Shown piece after piece: positions 59,933-64,000 of a stretch of DNA of 64,000 bases. Every line of letters begins with the position of its first letter. The first letter of the stretch is position 1. The translations under genes and the position numbers were made by a program. Source of the DNA: Micromonospora halotolerans (GTDB lineage: Bacteria; Actinomycetota; Actinomycetes; Mycobacteriales; Micromonosporaceae); NCBI RefSeq assembly GCF_032108445.1, contig NZ_CP134876.1, forward strand, positions 6,386,001 to 6,450,000, read 5' to 3'. The notes under the pieces were generated by a model. The model was not told the DNA's origin. It worked only from the letters and a program-made list of their open reading frames with translations, and searched no databases.

Positions 59933-60946
59933 ATGTTCAACACCGCACGCCTGCAGGTCATCCTGGAGATCGCCCGCCACGGCACCATCGTCGCCGCCGC
60001 GGAGCGGCTTCAGCTGAGCCCGTCCGCGGTGTCCCACCAGCTCGCCGCCTTGGAGCAGGAGGCCGGGGTCGCGCTGGTGGACCGGGGGCCGCGCAGCCTG
60101 CGGCTCACGGTCGCGGGCCAGCGCCTGGCGGACTACGCGCAGCAGATCGCCGACCTGATGTCGGCGGCCCGCGACGAGCTGGCCGCACACGGAGAGGGCC
60201 GTCAGGGGCTGCTGCGGATCGGGTTCTTCGCCACCGCCGGGACCGAACTGCTGCCGCGCGCGCTGTCGAGCTTCACCCGGGACCATCCGCAGGTCGAGCT
60301 GGCGCTGATCCTGGGGCAGCCGCACGAGCTGCTCCCCCGCCTCCACCAGGGTGAGCTGGACCTGGTGGTGGTCTTCGACCATCCGCTGAGCCCGGCGCAG
60401 GCATCGCCGTACGCGACGGTCGAGCCACTGATGGTGGACCCCCAGCTGGTGGTGCTCCCCGAGGACCATCCGCATGCCGGCCGGCGGCGGCTTCGGCTCG
60501 CCGACCTAGCCGCCGAACCGTGGATCACCACACTCGGCGTGCCGGGCGAGGTGTCGGTGCTGGAGCTGGCAGCGCGGGCGGAGGGCTTCACGCCGAGGAT
60601 CCGCTGCCGCAGTGACCATTACGAGGTGGTGCTGGGCCTGGTTCGGGCCGGTGTCGGTGTGGCGCTGGTGCCGTCGCTCGGCCTGCGTAACCCCGGCGGC
60701 GTGGCGGTGCGGCAGCTCGCGCACGCCAAGCTGTACCGGGACATCGGCGTGGCGCTGCGTCCCGGCAACCCCAACCCGGTGGTCGGCAGGTTCGTCGAGC
60801 GGCTGAGCGACGCGGCGTCGACGCTCAGTCAGGAGTTGTCGCAACGGTGGTCTCCGGCGAGCCGGTCGACCGCCGTACCCCAGCGGCGCAGCTCGGACAC
60901 GGCAGCCCGCTCCGCCCCGGGCGGGAACGCGGCGACCACCGCGTAG
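59933..60946 (+). CDS. LysR-family regulator
   Basis: 337 residues. HTH: LQVILEIARHGTIVAAAERLQLSPSAVSHQLAALEQEAGV; effector domain LRIGFFATAGTELLPRALSSF, ELDLVVVFDHPL, GLVRAGVGVALVPSLGL. The C-terminal 40 residues overlap the convergent beta-lactamase-like gene by 118 bases and look like antisense of that gene rather than LysR sequence. Its target is unknown, perhaps the convergent operon. Confidence 0.8.
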   Translation: MFNTARLQVILEIARHGTIVAAAERLQLSPSAVSHQLAALEQEAGVALVDRGPRSLRLTVAGQRLADYAQQIADLMSAARDELAAHGEGRQGLLRIGFFATAGTELLPRALSSFTRDHPQVELALILGQPHELLPRLHQGELDLVVVFDHPLSPAQASPYATVEPLMVDPQLVVLPEDHPHAGRRRLRLADLAAEPWITTLGVPGEVSVLELAARAEGFTPRIRCRSDHYEVVLGLVRAGVGVALVPSLGLRNPGGVAVRQLAHAKLYRDIGVALRPGNPNPVVGRFVERLSDAASTLSQELSQRWSPASRSTAVPQRRSSDTAARSAPGGNAATTA

Positions 60947-61611
60947 ACGACGGTGTGCCGGCCGGACACGATCCCGGTGTCGGCGCGTACCCCGGTGTCG
61001 GTGCCGGTCTTGTTCTCCACCCGGACGCCGTCGCCCGACCACGGGTCGTGGCCGATCGAGTCGGCGACCATCGTGCGGTCGGTGTTCCCGGCGAGCCAGC
61101 CGCGCAGCAGCCGGCACGCCTGGGGGCTCTCCCAGGTCCCCGTCGCCACCTCGGTGAGGAAGGCGCAGAGTTCGCGGGCGGTGCCGGTGGCGAAGGTCTC
61201 CGGTACGCCGGGGCCGCGCTCGGCCCGGATCCGGTCGTGCACGGTGGTGTCCCGCAGCCCGCTGCGGCGGGCCAGGTCCCGCACGGCCTCCAGGGACACC
61301 AGCCGCAGCAGGGCGTTGGTGGCGGCGTTGTCGCTGACCGTGGCGACCGCGGTGGCCAGGTCGGCGACCGCCCACCACCGGGGCGACAGCTGGCCGAGCA
61401 GGCCGGTGCCGCCGACCTCGCGGTCCGCGTCGAGCAGCTCGACCGGCTGGTCCGCGGTGAGCGTCCGGTCGGCGAGCCGCCGGGCCACCTCGCCGAGGAG
61501 CAGCACCTTGCCGACGCTGGCCAGCGGCAGGACCAGGTCGGGGTCGGTCGAGAGGGTGCGGCCGTCGTCCAGCCGCCGCACCATCGCCGCGACCCGCACC
61601 GCCGGGCTCAT
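60829..61611 (-). CDS. beta-lactamase-like serine hydrolase without signal peptide
   Basis: 260 residues. SxxK as Ser32-Val-Gly-Lys35, SDN at 93-95 and KTG at 201-203, in the spacing of class A beta-lactamases, but the ExxLN motif of the omega loop is not visible and there is no export signal. It may be an amidase or esterase acting on an acyl-D-amino compound. The ATG overlaps the deacylase stop (ATGA), so it is in an operon for N-acyl-D-amino acids. Confidence 0.7.
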   Translation of the reverse strand: MSPAVRVAAMVRRLDDGRTLSTDPDLVLPLASVGKVLLLGEVARRLADRTLTADQPVELLDADREVGGTGLLGQLSPRWWAVADLATAVATVSDNAATNALLRLVSLEAVRDLARRSGLRDTTVHDRIRAERGPGVPETFATGTARELCAFLTEVATGTWESPQACRLLRGWLAGNTDRTMVADSIGHDPWSGDGVRVENKTGTDTGVRADTGIVSGRHTVVYAVVAAFPPGAERAAVSELRRWGTAVDRLAGDHRCDNS

Positions 61612-63229
61612 CGCCGCCCCGGCATGGCGCGCTGCCGATCCGGTACGGCGAGCACCCGGCCCGGCCGCGCATCGGTGACCGCACCGCCGTCCACGACGAC
61701 CCGGCCGCCGACCAGCACGCACCGCACCCCGTGCGGCGGCGCCAGGGGTTCGTCGTACGTGGCGCCGTCGGCGACCCGCGACGGGTCGAGGACCACCAGG
61801 TCCGCGGCGTACCCGTCGGCGAGCAGCCCGCGGTCCCGCAGGCCGAAGCGGCGGGCGGGCATCGCGGTCATCTTGTGCACCGCCTCCGCCAGCTCCAGCA
61901 GTCCCACCTCGCGAACGTAGTGGCCGAGCACCCGGGCGAAGCTGCCCGCCCACCGCGGGTGGGGACGGCCCCCCTTCGGTACGCCGTCGGAGCACAGCAT
62001 GGTCAGCGGGCTGGCCAGCACTCGGCGTACGTCGTCCTCGTGCATGGAGTGGCTGAGGATCGTGACGTCGCCGTGCTCGGCGGCGAGCAGGTCGCAGGCG
62101 TAGTCGACGGGGTCGACGCCGCACGCGGCGGCCAGGTCGGCGATGGTGTGCCCCTGGGCGTCGGGGTTGTTCGGGGCGGATGCCACGCGGATCAGGTCCC
62201 AGCCGCCGTTGCCGACGGTGTTCTCCCAGCCCGTCACCCCGGCGACCAGATCGTGGCGGATCCGGTCGCGGACCGCCGGCTCGGCGGCGGCGGCGAGCAT
62301 CGCTGGCACCCCGTCGGCGATCAGCCACGGCGGCAGCATGGCGTGCAGGGCCGTGCTGCCCGCCGTGTACGGGTAGACGTCGCAGGTGACGTCCAGCCCG
62401 TCGGCGCGCGCCTGCTCGAGTCGGGCGAGGGTGCTGACGGTGGCGCCCCAGGCGCGCCGGCCCGCGGTCTTGTGGTGGGAGACCTGCAGCGCCGACCCGG
62501 CCGCGGTGGCGATCTCGATGGCCTCCTCGAGCGCGGACTCGACCTGGGACATCTCGTCACGCAGGTGCGTCACGTACGGCTTGCCGTGTGCGGCCACGAC
62601 CCGGGCCAGCGCGATGACCTCGTCGGTGCCGGCGTTGACGCCCGGGGAGTAGATCAGGCCGGTCGACAGGCCGGCCGCGCCCGCGGTGAGCGCCTCGTCG
62701 AGCAGGTGGCACATCCGCCCGATCTCGGCAGGGGTGGCCCGCCGCTGGGCGAAGCCGACGACCGCGGCGCGCAGCGTGCCGTGGCCGACGAGGGCGGCGA
62801 GATGGTTGCGCCGGGCCACGCCCTGCGCGTCGGCGAACTCGGCGAACGACCCGTACGCCGAGGCGGGTGGACCGAACGTCGCGGCGATCAACTCCCGCAC
62901 CGGTTCGCCGCGCTGGGGCGGGACCGGGAAGGGGCTGATGCCGCAGTTGCCGCAGATCTCCGTGGTGACGCCCTGGAGCAGCGGCGCCCGACGTAGCACC
63001 TCCCGCTGCTCGTCCTCCCCCGCCAACAGGTCGGAGTGGGTGTGCACGTCGATGAAGCCGGGTGTGACGACCAGCCCGGTCGCGTCGATGACCTCGGCGG
63101 CGGGCGTGCCGCTGCCCGGGGGCAGCAGCACGAGCCGCCCGTCGCGGACGCCCACGTCGGCGGGGCGGGACAGCGAGCCGCTGCCGTCGAGCACGTCCCC
63201 GCCGGTGACCAGCAGGTCCAGCCGGGCCA

Positions 63230-63230
<1 letters not shown>
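61608..63230 (-). CDS. N-acyl-D-amino-acid deacylase
   Basis: 540 residues. Amidohydrolase fold: PGFIDVHTHSDLL has His63/His65, TTEICGNCGISPFP contains the metal-ligand Cys seen in D-aminoacylases, LVGHGTLRAAVVGF, HLRDEM, SHHKTAG, and the C-terminal strand set ADLVVLDPSRVADGATYDEP. D-aminoacylases use zinc to release D-amino acids. Its start overlaps the end of the ATPase gene (TGATG), so all three are coupled. Confidence 0.85.
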
Positions 63231-63994
<764 letters not shown>

Positions 63995-64000
63995 CGCGCG

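Noticed and set aside
61731..62996. 421-codon open frame opposite the D-aminoacylase gene
   Set aside because: Antisense shadow without motifs.

Overview
This 64 kb window comes from a high-GC actinobacterium. The GC-rich coding, frequent GTG/TTG starts, twin-arginine and lipobox export signals, an MptB-type mannosyltransferase and two ECF41 (SigJ-type) sigma factors all fit. The style of the genes, and the mixture of secreted hydrolases with decayed insertion sequences, suggest Micromonosporaceae (Micromonospora/Actinoplanes-like). That family-level call is an inference.

Layout. (1) 1-4300: remnants of a possible polymorphic-toxin immunity patch (a broken SUKH gene and a SUFU-domain gene), an MptB-like mannosyltransferase and a GIY-YIG protein. 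(2) 4.6-22.8 kb: the most notable part, a single-purpose sugar locus. It encodes a GH172 enzyme, a GH116 enzyme and a five-bladed-propeller glycosidase, all secreted; a furanose-type ABC importer (lipoprotein, permease, double ATPase); a COG0523 GTPase; a LacI regulator; and an FGGY kinase coupled to an L-fucose-isomerase-family aldose isomerase. GH172 and GH116 are the families now known to hold exo-alpha- and exo-beta-D-arabinofuranosidases acting on mycobacterial D-arabinan. The isomerase and kinase would turn D-arabinose into D-ribulose and then D-ribulose 5-phosphate. I read the locus as a D-arabinan / D-arabinofuranoside utilisation system. Three copies of one 12-bp operator (GAAATCGWTTSC) tie the three operons to the LacI protein, two of them just downstream of well-formed divergent promoters.

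(3) 23-37 kb: a RibD-like reductase with an intact IS5-family element inserted in its stop codon, an alpha/beta hydrolase lacking its nucleophile, then a run of secreted cell-wall proteins (two tandem I36-domain paralogues with different catalytic tails, an M15-type peptidase, an SH3-NlpC/P60 protein, another NlpC/P60 protein, a small secreted protein with a truncated second copy). An XRE protein with an extracellular NBR1-like Ig domain, assorted small enzymes and an ECF41 sigma factor beside its epimerase partner are interspersed. (4) 37-50 kb: a P1/DmpA peptidase divergent from a TetR gene, a long-chain acyl-CoA ligase, an MFS transporter, a second ECF41 sigma factor with an FAD oxidoreductase partner, a repeat protein and a heterodimeric ABC exporter with one predicted dead ATP site. 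(5) 50-57.8 kb: an eroded stretch with small secreted genes, broken genes and pieces of an IS982-like element (other pieces near 39 kb), a DJ-1 protein with a broken GlxA-type regulator, and a TetR/MFS divergent pair with clear operators. (6) 57.8-64 kb: an acetyltransferase, a DUF2306 membrane protein under a TetR regulator with two perfect palindromes, a LysR regulator, and an operon (amino-acid ABC ATPase, N-acyl-D-amino-acid deacylase, beta-lactamase-like hydrolase) that runs off the right edge.

I saw no rRNA, tRNA or CRISPR array. Family assignments rest on motifs read by eye; no database search was possible.
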